Positions 1 to 7,498 of a stretch of DNA of 8,340 bases are shown piece after piece. The stretch's first letter is position 1; every line of letters begins with the position of its first letter. The notes below the pieces were generated by a model, which worked only from the letters and a program-made list of their open reading frames with translations, ran no database searches and had not been told where the DNA came from. This DNA is from UBA7236 sp036734545 (GTDB taxonomy: Bacteria > Bacteroidota > Bacteroidia > Chitinophagales > BACL12): assembly GCA_036734545.1 (NCBI GenBank), contig DAIMYJ010000112.1, positions 1 through 8,340 of the forward strand. Reading direction: 5' to 3'. The position numbers and the translations under genes are program-made.

Positions 1-4
1 ATCG

Positions 5-541
5 ATGAAAACATACGCCCTCCTGACATGCTGTATCCTGTTGTCTGGATCACTCATGGCACAGACCGCCGAACAGCAGGAAAAAGCCATCGAGCAAACA
101 GTAAAGACGATCGATCAGCAGGTAGATGCCATGGATAAGCACAACTGTGCAGATTGTCTGATGCTGTTGGGGAAAGACACCGTGGTAACGCCTGTTTCTA
201 CTATCTATCCCGATCTGACTGCGCATTGGCATGAAGGTAAGCCGGAGCGCATCACGGCAGTATATACCAGTGAGGCCGGAAAAAAATGGGAAGCGGCCTG
301 CTATTATACTCAGGATTCACTCATTTATGTGTACAGTGAATATGCCACGGAATTAACGACCATGGGACCGGGTTTTTATGTGGTCGACTTCAGCGTGGAA
401 CATTATTATATAAAAGGGGCGCCGTTCTATAAACGGTCGGCAGGAGCAGGTAAGGGTTTGCCTGCCGCATATGTGGATCCGATAGAATTGCAAAAGATGG
501 CGATGGAATGGTATGCCCTCACAAAAAAAAGAAAACCCTGA
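5..541 (+). CDS. Secreted protein of unknown function, 178 aa
   Basis: I do not recognise this protein. Residues 1-19 form a signal peptide (Lys at 2, a hydrophobic core, then Ser-Leu-Met-Ala before Gln-20), so signal peptidase I probably cleaves after Ala-19 and the mature protein is periplasmic or secreted. The mature N-terminus (20-45) is rich in Gln, Glu, Lys and Asp and looks helical. It is followed by a Cys-x-x-Cys pair at 48/51 and a third Cys at 99. Residues 80-145 alternate polar and aromatic residues (many Tyr), suggesting a beta-sheet fold. They loosely resemble small Bacteroidota proteins with repeated Tyr-rich strands, which is an impression only. The ATG at 5 is chosen because the signal peptide starts there, but the frame is open to the window edge and the upstream region is not visible. 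The gene ends in a Lys-rich tail encoded by a run of eight A (523-530), where an indel or slippage would alter the C-terminus. Confidence 0.75.
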   Translation: MKTYALLTCCILLSGSLMAQTAEQQEKAIEQTVKTIDQQVDAMDKHNCADCLMLLGKDTVVTPVSTIYPDLTAHWHEGKPERITAVYTSEAGKKWEAACYYTQDSLIYVYSEYATELTTMGPGFYVVDFSVEHYYIKGAPFYKRSAGAGKGLPAAYVDPIELQKMAMEWYALTKKRKP

Positions 542-574
542 TGCTACACACACATCTCGGGAGTTGATCGCGAT

Positions 575-582
575 TATCTTTA
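575..582 (+). promoter_or_regulatory. Bacteroidota -7 promoter element before the hydrolase gene
   Basis: TATCTTTA matches the Bacteroidota -7 consensus TAnnTTTG in seven of eight positions and lies 27 bases before the hydrolase ATG, predicting a leader of about 24 bases. No good -33 TTTG is seen at the expected distance; the nearest TTG (564-566) is much too close. An 8-bp palindrome, ATCGCGAT (567-574), abuts the element directly and could be an operator or chance. Confidence 0.45.
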
Positions 583-609
583 GCTTTACCGCGAACACGA
601 TCAATAAAC

Positions 610-1641
610 ATGCGCGCTTCCGGTTTATTATCAGCAGCGATCTTCCTGTCAGTGGTATGGGGGTGTGAGAAGCAAGCGTTCATCACGCAGGATGTTCAGT
701 ATGCCAACGGCGAGCTTTCCATCGGCGCCCGCCTCTATCTCCCCGCTTCCGGAAACCCTACTACAGCTGTCATCATGGTACCCAGTGCCGAGCCGGATAC
801 ACGTGAGACATTTGCCGAGTATGGTGAAGAACTGGCGGCACGCGGACTGGCAGTCCTCTGTTATGATAAACGTGGCGCAGGAACGAGCACGGGCAATGTT
901 GATCTCGCCGGATTTTATGACCTCTATGATGATGCAGCCGCCGGTGTGCAGTTCCTGCAGGAAGCATCGGGATTGGCACTGCAGCATATCGGCCTCATGG
1001 GTCATAGTCAGGGCGGCATGTATGTGTTCCTGGCAGATACGCTGAACACGGAAGTAGATTTTGTGATCGACTTCAGCGGCTCACCGGGTACCCCGCTGGC
1101 GCAAAGTCACTATAATATTTATTCGCGCATCACCGGTCTCGGCGGTTCTGCCAATTATGCCGAAGATCTTGCCGATCTGATGGACGCCTACATCATCTAT
1201 CTCCATGAACGCGAACACTATGATTCCCTCCGCACGGAATGGCAGCGCCTGCAGACGCATCCCGAAAGAGCCCTCGCTAACGAGATACACTACTTCGATC
1301 AGTTCACCTATTTCCTCCCGCCGGCAGAGATGCCTGCCGTAGATGCCACACCGATGTATCCGTTCATGCGCAGCTATCAATATCATGCTTCCGCATTTAT
1401 TCCGCACCTGACCATACCGGCACTGGTGATCTACGGAACGGAAGACAAAGTGATACCTGCGATGGCCTGCGCAGATTCTATTCGTGCATTGCAAAAAACA
1501 CAACCCTTGCTGGATCTCCGCACGTATGCCGGCGCCAATCACGGCATGAAGATCAAAAAAGCCGGAAGGGCGGCATTCCCGGAAACGTATTTTGATGATG
1601 TGTACCAATGGATCACCACACACACTAACAACACACGTTGA
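610..1641 (+). CDS. Alpha/beta hydrolase, probable lipoprotein, 343 aa
   Basis: This is a serine hydrolase of the alpha/beta fold, most like the EstB/YqkD-type esterases common in Bacteroidota. The putative triad is visible: nucleophile Ser-133 in Gly-His-Ser-Gln-Gly-Gly (131-136), acid Asp-279 in Tyr-Gly-Thr-Glu-Asp, and His-311 in Gly-Ala-Asn-His-Gly. The conserved Asp-Lys-Arg-Gly-x-Gly-x-Ser block after strand 4 is at 86-93 (with Thr-92 and Ser-93). Residues about 160-262 form a cap region rich in aromatic residues. The N-terminus (1-19) is hydrophobic and ends Val-Val-Trp-Gly-Cys, so Cys-19 is a plausible lipidation site, although Trp at -2 is unusual for a lipobox. The usual Gly-Ser-Gly segment after strand 3, which helps form the oxyanion hole, reads Pro-Ser-Ala here (58-60). 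The substrate cannot be told; an ester or thioester is likely. The ATG at 610 is preferred because it starts the export signal. The gene follows the previous one by 68 bases but has its own promoter-like element. Confidence 0.88.
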   Translation: MRASGLLSAAIFLSVVWGCEKQAFITQDVQYANGELSIGARLYLPASGNPTTAVIMVPSAEPDTRETFAEYGEELAARGLAVLCYDKRGAGTSTGNVDLAGFYDLYDDAAAGVQFLQEASGLALQHIGLMGHSQGGMYVFLADTLNTEVDFVIDFSGSPGTPLAQSHYNIYSRITGLGGSANYAEDLADLMDAYIIYLHEREHYDSLRTEWQRLQTHPERALANEIHYFDQFTYFLPPAEMPAVDATPMYPFMRSYQYHASAFIPHLTIPALVIYGTEDKVIPAMACADSIRALQKTQPLLDLRTYAGANHGMKIKKAGRAAFPETYFDDVYQWITTHTNNTR

Positions 1642-1663
1642 TCAAACATCAGATCACAACATG

Positions 1664-1671
1664 TATCTTTC
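1664..1671 (+). promoter_or_regulatory. Bacteroidota -7 promoter element before the beta-barrel gene
   Basis: TATCTTTC matches TAnnTTTG except at the last base. A GTTG at 1637-1640 is a candidate -33 element, but the 23-base spacer is a little long. Transcription would start near 1675, giving a leader of about 20 bases to the ATG at 1695. It lies downstream of the TTG at 1638, so a start there could not be used from this promoter. Confidence 0.5.
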
Positions 1672-1694
1672 AAACACAATCGCCTAATTGCCAT

Positions 1695-2411
1695 ATGAAA
1701 AAAATCGCCATACTGCTCATCGCCAGCGTTATGTGCATCGGTCACATTTCGGCACAGGGATATGATTATCTCGGACTCGGATATAACATGGGCTTTCTCC
1801 GTTCGGAGGGGCTTGACTTTGTTGTGGACCGCTATAATGAAACGCGTCCTTATCTGTATGACCAGATGGAGCACCCGCGGTATTTCGATGGCTTTGCCAT
1901 TCATGGTGGAGTGGGTAGAGGATTACTGCTGTTGAACCTGGGCTACACGCAACAAAGTTCAAAGGTTAGCGCAGAGGGCACCGACGCCACGGCCACCACC
2001 GTGCAGCGCGACCTCAAGAACAAATGGAACACCTTCGACCTGGGCATAGGTCTGAACATCGCTGATGGCGACAGAGGGGCATTCGGCCTGGGTGTAAATA
2101 TGGGGCTGAACAGCGAGAAAGCGCTCACCCGCACAGGCGCACCCGATGATATCGGAAAAGAGAAGTTTGAAGAAGTACAAAAACAGTTCAAAGTGGGATT
2201 TTCTCCTTTTGTGCAGATCATCCTCACCGGCGATAGCGGCACCGGACTGCTCATCAGGCCGTATTATGCATGGTCACCCATGACCACGGATTATACTGAA
2301 CTCAATGCGGCGATCAACCCCGCAACAGCAGCGGGAGATCCCACGCCGCTGGAAGGTGATCTGAAGGGATTCGGCATAACCCTGCTGATCGTCTCCATGG
2401 ACGGATATTGA
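1695..2411 (+). CDS. Outer-membrane beta-barrel protein, 238 aa
   Basis: This looks like a small outer-membrane beta-barrel protein of unknown specific role. The start at 1695 is chosen over an in-frame TTG at 1638 for two reasons: it begins a standard signal peptide (Met-Lys-Lys, hydrophobic core, Ile-Ser-Ala before Gln-21), and a promoter element lies between the two candidates. The mature chain has alternating hydrophobic and Gly/aromatic segments at about 23-33, 65-72, 77-88, 112-121, 128-136, 167-178, 183-191 and 224-233, which would fit roughly eight strands. The loop at 89-111 is Thr/Ala-rich, and the one at 140-166 is charged and probably exposed. The chain ends in Tyr, compatible with a terminal barrel strand, although the last four residues (Met-Asp-Gly-Tyr) are less strand-like than usual. 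Function could be structural, adhesive or porin-like; nothing in the sequence decides. It converges with the transporter gene with only 39 bases between stop codons and no obvious terminator there. Confidence 0.75.
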   Translation: MKKIAILLIASVMCIGHISAQGYDYLGLGYNMGFLRSEGLDFVVDRYNETRPYLYDQMEHPRYFDGFAIHGGVGRGLLLLNLGYTQQSSKVSAEGTDATATTVQRDLKNKWNTFDLGIGLNIADGDRGAFGLGVNMGLNSEKALTRTGAPDDIGKEKFEEVQKQFKVGFSPFVQIILTGDSGTGLLIRPYYAWSPMTTDYTELNAAINPATAAGDPTPLEGDLKGFGITLLIVSMDGY

Positions 2412-2450
2412 AGGTGGCAAGTTGATGCCGTACGGTCTGTAAAAAGAAAC

Positions 2451-4955
2451 TTATTTATTCCCCGTATCGATCAGATCGGTGAACGGACGCTGCGGTTTTT
2501 CGGTGGCCGCTTTTTCGATCATCTTTTTGTTCGACTTGTTCAGTCCTTTTTCAAACATCAGGATGAGTGCAGGCAACAACAACAGGTTGTTGAACAGCGC
2601 AACCAGCAAGGTGATACTCGTGAGCAAACCGAGATTGACCGTGCCGCCGAATTTGCTGAATACAAATATGAAGAATCCGCAGAACAGGATCAGTGAAGTA
2701 TAGATCATACTCACACCGGCTTCCTGCAAACTGCTCATCACGGTCTTCGGAATGTTGAAGGAGTTACGGATGAGATCGTGTTTGTACTTGGCTACAAAAT
2801 AACAGGTGAAATCCACGCACATACCGTATGCAATACTGAAGATCAATACGGTAGACGGTTTGATCGCAATGTTCAGGAAGCCCATGATGGCTCCGGTGAT
2901 GAACAGCGGAATGATGTTGGGCAGGAACGAAATAGCCAGCATGCGCCAGCTGCGGAACTGATACATCAATATCAGTGAAATACCCACCAGCGCGATCAGC
3001 AAGCTTTCAAACAGGCTGTCGATCAGATACTGATATCCGCTAAGCGCTACGATACTGGTGCCGGTGATGCGCACATCGTAATTCTCTTTATCAAAGATCG
3101 CGTCGATCTTCGGCTGCAGGTCGGCCATCAGTTTAGGCATGCTGTCGCTGCCGATATCGGCCACCTGCACGCTGATGCGCGCGATCTCGCCACGGGAATC
3201 TATGAATCGGTTTTCGAGTACGCCCTTCTGTCCGGAATTCTCCAGATACTCTTTTACCTTGAGGTCATTCGTGGTAAGGGCGTTCATATCGGGGAGCGCA
3301 TAGTAGCGCGGAGAACCATTGTAATACGCCTGACGCGCAAATTTCAAACCGTCGAGCACAGAGAGGGAGGTAGACAACTGCGGATAAGTAGCCAGGGTGT
3401 CCTGCAGCTGGGCAATGCGTTGCAGCGTACCCATGCCGCTCACTTTGGTGCCTGAGGTGTCGGCGCGTTTTACTACCAGTGTGTCGTACACGATCAGCGT
3501 ATCCACACCATTGATCTGCAAATCCTCATTCACGATCGTGTCCTGCACGAAGGAGACCACCTGTTTCTTGGTGACCACCACCTCAAACGGCATCACACCG
3601 TGGAACACGCGTTCAAAGAACTTCATGTCCTGATACACCTGTGTGGTCTCCTTGACCTCGTCGAGGATATATCCGCGCGACTTCAGCCTCGCAGCGCCAA
3701 ACGCAGATACCGTAATGATGATGATGGCAGAGATGAATATCTGACGGCGGTGGTTCGAGGTCCACAACTCCAGCTTGGTAAGTATGAATTTTAACTGCTT
3801 GCTTTCCAGATAATCCGTGTGCTCCGACTTCGGTTTCGGCAGGAAGCTGTACACCACCGGTATACCCACCAGGGAGATAATGAAGGTGGCGAGGATACCG
3901 ATCGTGGCGATCAGTCCGAACTCCTCGAGGATGCGCACATTGGTAAAGCAGAACACCACGAATCCCACCGCTTTGGTCATGTTGGTGATGAAGGTGGGGA
4001 AGCCCAGTTTTTCCACCATGATGCTCAGGCTCTTCATCTTGCTGCCGTTGCGGCGCACTTCGTGGTGGTATTTGTTGAGCAGGTAAACGCAGTTGGGGAT
4101 GCCCATCACGATGAGCAGACTGGGCACCAGGCTCGTGAGCACGGTGAACTCATATCCCAGAATGGCCATGAAGCCGGTGGCGATGACCACGCCGCTGCCG
4201 ATGATCAGCAGGGGGAACACTACCGCATCCCAGCTCCGGAACAGGAGGTAGAGGACAATGATGGTGATGACAATGGCCAGGATCAGGAAAAGGCGCACCT
4301 CATGGGTGATGGTGCTGAGCTGATAATAGCGGATATACGGTAATCCGGAGTATTTGATATCGGTATCGAAACGCCTGCCGAACTCCTCGGTCGAGGCCTG
4401 TATCTCTTCGATCAGTGAAATGCGCCGCGGCGAGTTCAGCACCTCGCGGTTGATGCTGATGAGCATCACATAGGTGTTGGAGTCGGGGCTGTAAATGCGG
4501 TCCTTGTAGAAAGGCAGGCGTAGAAAATCGCGCTTGATGGAATCCAGCTCTTCCTGTGTTTTGGGCGGATCGGCCACCAACGCCTGAATGTCGAAACGGC
4601 GGTCGGCTGTGTTCTTCACCAGCTTATAGCTGGTGGGCACCGACAGGGTGCTCTCTACATCGGGGATGGAGCGGAGGTCCTGTTCCAGCTCTACCCAGGC
4701 GTTGAAGAACTCCAGTTCAAAGAAGCGTTCTGTCTGCACCCCGAGGAACAACACATTGCCCTCTTCGCCGAAAATACCCTTGAACTCCTCGTAGTGGACA
4801 AAGGCTTCATTGTCTTCCGGAACGGTCTTGTAGAACTCATAACTGAGCTTTACCCGGGTGGTTTCCCATATCATGAACGCCGTTACCAGCACCCACCCGG
4901 CCAAAAAAGCCCAGCGGTTCCTGATGATGATGCGTCCAAAAGCCCTCCAGATCAT
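2451..4955 (-). CDS. RND superfamily transporter, MMPL/Patched-like, 834 aa
   Basis: This is an inner-membrane transporter of the RND superfamily (MMPL or HAE3-like branch), a group that moves lipids and other hydrophobic molecules. The duplicated layout is clear: helix 1 at 15-32, a periplasmic domain at 33-219, helices 2-6 between about 220 and 372, helix 7 at about 405-422, a second periplasmic domain at 423-644, and helices 8-12 between about 645 and 800. A Lys-rich cytoplasmic tail of some 30 residues follows. Helix 10 carries the expected acidic residue, Asp-715, in Ala-Tyr-Gly-Met-Cys-Val-Asp-Phe. The equivalent place in helix 4 reads Gly-Ile-Pro-Asn-Cys-Val-Tyr (285-291), with Asn-288 in place of Asp. 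The second periplasmic domain contains a low-complexity stretch rich in Asp, Thr and Val (about 470-508). No membrane-fusion or outer-membrane partner gene is adjacent, which fits the MMPL type better than tripartite drug pumps. The ATG is well placed behind a good promoter. The substrate is unknown. Confidence 0.9.
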   Translation of the reverse strand: MIWRAFGRIIIRNRWAFLAGWVLVTAFMIWETTRVKLSYEFYKTVPEDNEAFVHYEEFKGIFGEEGNVLFLGVQTERFFELEFFNAWVELEQDLRSIPDVESTLSVPTSYKLVKNTADRRFDIQALVADPPKTQEELDSIKRDFLRLPFYKDRIYSPDSNTYVMLISINREVLNSPRRISLIEEIQASTEEFGRRFDTDIKYSGLPYIRYYQLSTITHEVRLFLILAIVITIIVLYLLFRSWDAVVFPLLIIGSGVVIATGFMAILGYEFTVLTSLVPSLLIVMGIPNCVYLLNKYHHEVRRNGSKMKSLSIMVEKLGFPTFITNMTKAVGFVVFCFTNVRILEEFGLIATIGILATFIISLVGIPVVYSFLPKPKSEHTDYLESKQLKFILTKLELWTSNHRRQIFISAIIIITVSAFGAARLKSRGYILDEVKETTQVYQDMKFFERVFHGVMPFEVVVTKKQVVSFVQDTIVNEDLQINGVDTLIVYDTLVVKRADTSGTKVSGMGTLQRIAQLQDTLATYPQLSTSLSVLDGLKFARQAYYNGSPRYYALPDMNALTTNDLKVKEYLENSGQKGVLENRFIDSRGEIARISVQVADIGSDSMPKLMADLQPKIDAIFDKENYDVRITGTSIVALSGYQYLIDSLFESLLIALVGISLILMYQFRSWRMLAISFLPNIIPLFITGAIMGFLNIAIKPSTVLIFSIAYGMCVDFTCYFVAKYKHDLIRNSFNIPKTVMSSLQEAGVSMIYTSLILFCGFFIFVFSKFGGTVNLGLLTSITLLVALFNNLLLLPALILMFEKGLNKSNKKMIEKAATEKPQRPFTDLIDTGNK

Positions 4956-4969
4956 AATAAAATGGAGCG

Positions 4970-5002
4970 CAAAGATACGATGATTAGGGGATTATAGCCC
5001 AA
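4970..5002 (-). promoter_or_regulatory. Bacteroidota-type promoter of the transporter gene
   Basis: On the minus strand TATCTTTG (4970-4977) matches the -7 consensus TAnnTTTG exactly, and GTTG, whose TTG is at 5000-5002, is a candidate -33 element with a 22-base spacer. Transcription would start near 4966, leaving a leader of about 10 bases before the start codon. This is the best promoter in the window. Confidence 0.65.
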
Positions 5003-5032
5003 CCATCCCCCTCGATGCCCACCACCCTGCCG

Positions 5033-5085
5033 GGCGGTCACCGCCGTGCAACAAAAGCGGCGACGGCTCAATAATCACGGCCGTG
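5033..5085. promoter_or_regulatory. Two short palindromes in the divergent intergenic region
   Basis: The 168 bases between the transporter and porZ hold two perfect inverted repeats: GGCGGT-C-ACCGCC at 5033-5045 and CACGGCCGTG at 5076-5085. The second is loosely flanked by a further pair, AATAA (5070-5074) and TTATT (5091-5095). They sit upstream of both divergent genes, where a regulator controlling one or both could bind. They could instead be chance or an RNA hairpin. No regulator gene is nearby to support the operator reading. Confidence 0.3.
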
Positions 5086-5108
5086 CTGCGTTATTAACCC
5101 TGATTTAT

Positions 5109-5116
5109 GAACTTTG
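5109..5116 (+). promoter_or_regulatory. Weak -7-like element before porZ
   Basis: GAACTTTG matches TAnnTTTG except at the first base and lies 7 bases before the porZ ATG, the same spacing as the element before recO. There is no convincing -33 element. If used, it gives a transcript with almost no leader. The true porZ promoter may lie elsewhere in 4956-5108. Confidence 0.2.
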
Positions 5117-5123
5117 TCCGGAT

Positions 5124-7451
5124 ATGAAGCGAATCCTCACCGCGGTGCTGATGCTGATGCCTTTCCTGTTGACAGCCCAGGATTTTAATGTGCCCATCGG
5201 TTCCTGGCATACCCATCTGCCGTATAATGCAGCCATCGCCGTGGCCGATGCCGGTCAGAAGGTGTACTGCGCCAATAACATCTCCCTGTTCGCTTTCGAC
5301 AAGACCGACAATTCTTTTGAACGCCTCACCACAGCCGTAGGCTTCTCGGACGTGGGTATCCGTGGCATCGATTATGATATCCCTTCGCAAACCCTGGTGG
5401 TGGCATATACCAACAGCAACCTGGACCTGATGTTCGGCGATGAGATATTCAACTATCCATTCATCCAGTCGAGCGCCATCAACGGTGATAAAAATATTTA
5501 CAACGCCTCTTTTTACGGAGACACCATTTTTCTGAGCTGCGGCTTCGGTATCGTGTTGTTCGACCGGGAAAAAAGAGAAAGTCCCGCCACCTATTTCTTT
5601 GCCGATGCCGAGGGCGCCAACATGCGCGTGAATGGTGCGGCAGTATTCAACGGAAATGTGTATGCTGCCACTTCCGGCGGACTTTACCGCGGTGCACTTG
5701 CGGAACCCAACCTGCAGGATTTCTCCAAATGGGATTCACTCAGCGGATCTGATGGCTTGCCGGTGGGCGAGGTGCGTATGGTGGAAGCATTCAACAACAT
5801 GCTCTATGCCGAAGTGGGCGACACCCTTTATCAATGGGTGGATGGTGTGTGGTCAAATTATTTCTTTGAAGAAGGATGGAAAACACAACATCTTTCAGCT
5901 GATGATCAGGCGCTGGTGATCACACAGGTATTCGGTGAGGACAATCCCGCGGATTCCTGTCGCATCCTGGTGGTGGATACCGAAGGCGGTGTAACCGAGA
6001 TCGTGGATGACGTGCGCCTGCAATTCGTGAATCAGTCTATCCGCGACAGCGACGGAAAAATATGGATCGCGGATAGTTATGCCAGTCTGGTGGGCTATCG
6101 CGATGGTGCATTCAGTTCCTATCTGCCTAACGGTCCCGGATCCAGCAAGGTGCAGGATATGGAGGTGGCCAATACAGTATTGTATGTGGCGCCGGGTGAG
6201 ATCAATGCTTCATGGAACTATCAGTTCAACCGCGACGGATATTTTGTGTACGACTATGGATTTTGGAGCACCTTCAACGGATTTTCATGGCCGGCTCTTG
6301 ATACCGTACTCGATATCATCACCATTGAGGCCGATCCGCGCACCAATACGATCTGGCTGGGATCGTTCGGCGGTGGTTTGATACGCTACGACAGGCCGGG
6401 TGCTGTGATCGATGTGTTCAAGCAGGGCTATCTGGAAAATGTTCCGGGAGACCCATCCTCCTATCGCGTTGGCGGTCTTGCGCTGGACTCCACCTATAAT
6501 TTATGGATATCGAATTTCGGCGCCGTGAATCCGCTGGCGGTGCGCAAAGCCGATGGCACCTGGAAACATTTTAATCCCGGACTGTCGGCCGATATCGTGA
6601 ATCAGGTGGGACAGATCGCTATTGATCAGTTCAACACCAAATGGATACAATTACCGCGCGGTAATGGCATCCTGGTATATAATGAGAACGGCACCATCGA
6701 CGACGAAAGCGACGACCTCATCAAAGTATTGGGTGCCGGTGCGGGCAACGGCAACCTGCACACGAATTTTGTGAACTGCATTGCCGTTGACAAACAAAAT
6801 GAGATCTGGGTGGGTACCAGCGAGGGCATCACCATATTTTATAATCCCGGCGAAGTATATACCAACACCACTGCCGGTGACGCCACACAGCCGCTGGTGA
6901 ATCTCGGCGGTTATTTTGAGCAGTTATTGCGCAACGACATCGTGAACACCATCGCCGTCGACGGTGCGAACAGGAAGTGGGTGGGCACCAACAGCGGCGC
7001 ATTTTTGATCAGCGAAGACGGCACCGAGCAGTTACTGTATTTCAATACGGATAATTCGCCGCTCATCTCCAACGCAATATTGAACATCGAGATCGACGGT
7101 AAGACCGGCGATGTATATTTCGGCACCGACAAAGGCATCATCGCCTATCGCTATACCGCCACCGAAGGGGTGGGCGCCATTTCCACCGTGCAGGTGTTCC
7201 CCAATCCCGTGCGTGAAGATTATACCGGCACCATCGCCATCAACGGCCTTACACAGGACGCAGAAGTGCGCATCACCGATATGGCGGGACGCACCATCTG
7301 GCAAACGGTGGCCCTGGGCGGACAAGCCATCTGGGACGGCAACGGCTACGACGGCGATCGCGCGGCAACAGGTGTGTATATGGTGTATTCCACGAACGAG
7401 GACGGCTCACAAACCGCTGTCGCCAAGATACTGGTGATCAGCAGGCAGTGA
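5124..7451 (+). CDS. porZ: PorZ, type IX secretion system surface protein, 775 aa
   Basis: PorZ is part of the type IX secretion attachment complex. In Porphyromonas gingivalis it binds anionic LPS and presents it to the sortase PorU at the cell surface. Here residues 1-19 are a signal peptide (Leu-Thr-Ala before Gln-19). Residues from 25 on match my memory of the PorZ N-terminal propeller: Gly-Ser-Trp-x-Thr-His-Leu-x-Tyr-Asn, then a Gly-Phe-Ser-Asp-x-Gly-Ile block at 73-79 and Tyr-x-Asn-Ser-Asn at 95-99. Propeller blade motifs of the form Trp-[Ile/Val/Leu]-Gly-x recur at 314, 411, 461, 507, 562 and 619, with a Tyr-Phe-Gly-Thr variant at 665. From about 688 a secretion C-terminal domain follows, with Phe-Pro-Asn-Pro (692-695), Ala-Gly-Arg (721-723) and Gly-Val-Tyr (750-752). 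The length is close to that of the P. gingivalis protein. The ATG at 5124 is chosen over an in-frame GTG at 5046, which would put 26 mostly polar or basic residues ahead of the signal peptide. Confidence 0.88.
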   Translation: MKRILTAVLMLMPFLLTAQDFNVPIGSWHTHLPYNAAIAVADAGQKVYCANNISLFAFDKTDNSFERLTTAVGFSDVGIRGIDYDIPSQTLVVAYTNSNLDLMFGDEIFNYPFIQSSAINGDKNIYNASFYGDTIFLSCGFGIVLFDREKRESPATYFFADAEGANMRVNGAAVFNGNVYAATSGGLYRGALAEPNLQDFSKWDSLSGSDGLPVGEVRMVEAFNNMLYAEVGDTLYQWVDGVWSNYFFEEGWKTQHLSADDQALVITQVFGEDNPADSCRILVVDTEGGVTEIVDDVRLQFVNQSIRDSDGKIWIADSYASLVGYRDGAFSSYLPNGPGSSKVQDMEVANTVLYVAPGEINASWNYQFNRDGYFVYDYGFWSTFNGFSWPALDTVLDIITIEADPRTNTIWLGSFGGGLIRYDRPGAVIDVFKQGYLENVPGDPSSYRVGGLALDSTYNLWISNFGAVNPLAVRKADGTWKHFNPGLSADIVNQVGQIAIDQFNTKWIQLPRGNGILVYNENGTIDDESDDLIKVLGAGAGNGNLHTNFVNCIAVDKQNEIWVGTSEGITIFYNPGEVYTNTTAGDATQPLVNLGGYFEQLLRNDIVNTIAVDGANRKWVGTNSGAFLISEDGTEQLLYFNTDNSPLISNAILNIEIDGKTGDVYFGTDKGIIAYRYTATEGVGAISTVQVFPNPVREDYTGTIAINGLTQDAEVRITDMAGRTIWQTVALGGQAIWDGNGYDGDRAATGVYMVYSTNEDGSQTAVAKILVISRQ

Positions 7452-7457
7452 GGATGA

Positions 7458-7474
7458 TCCGCTGATGTAGCGGA
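7458..7474 (+). terminator. Weak hairpin after porZ
   Basis: TCCGCT and AGCGGA form a 6-bp stem with a 5-base loop, starting 7 bases after the porZ stop. The sequence that follows is pyrimidine-rich (TTCCTCTATTCC from 7480) but is not a T tract. It could slow or end transcription between porZ and recO, but it does not meet the usual terminator pattern. Confidence 0.25.
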
Positions 7475-7498
7475 AGGCGTTCCTCTATTCCAATATTC

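Noticed and set aside
1081..1623. A 180-codon open frame on the minus strand inside the hydrolase gene
   Set aside because: It lies wholly antisense to a gene with clear catalytic motifs and resembles no family; it is a coding shadow.
1638..1694. Upstream TTG start for the beta-barrel protein overlapping the hydrolase stop, suggesting translational coupling
   Set aside because: It would add 19 polar residues ahead of a normal signal peptide, and a promoter element lies between the TTG and the ATG at 1695.
2412..2450. Shared terminator between the convergent barrel and transporter genes
   Set aside because: The only palindrome is the 8-base CCGTACGG (2428-2435), too short for a stable stem, and no T tract follows it in a suitable place.
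3819..4343. A 174-codon open frame on the plus strand rich in His, Asp and Glu, antisense to the transporter
   Set aside because: Its composition is what results from reading membrane-helix codons on the opposite strand. It has no export signal, promoter or recognisable domain, and the transporter on the other strand is certain.
4991..4996. TATAAT on the minus strand upstream of the transporter as a classical -10 box
   Set aside because: Bacteroidota use a different -7 consensus, and a perfect match to that lies closer to the gene. No -35 element is correctly spaced from this TATAAT.
5046..5123. Upstream GTG start for PorZ
   Set aside because: The extension is mostly basic or polar and would bury the signal peptide. 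The ATG at 5124 begins a standard one.
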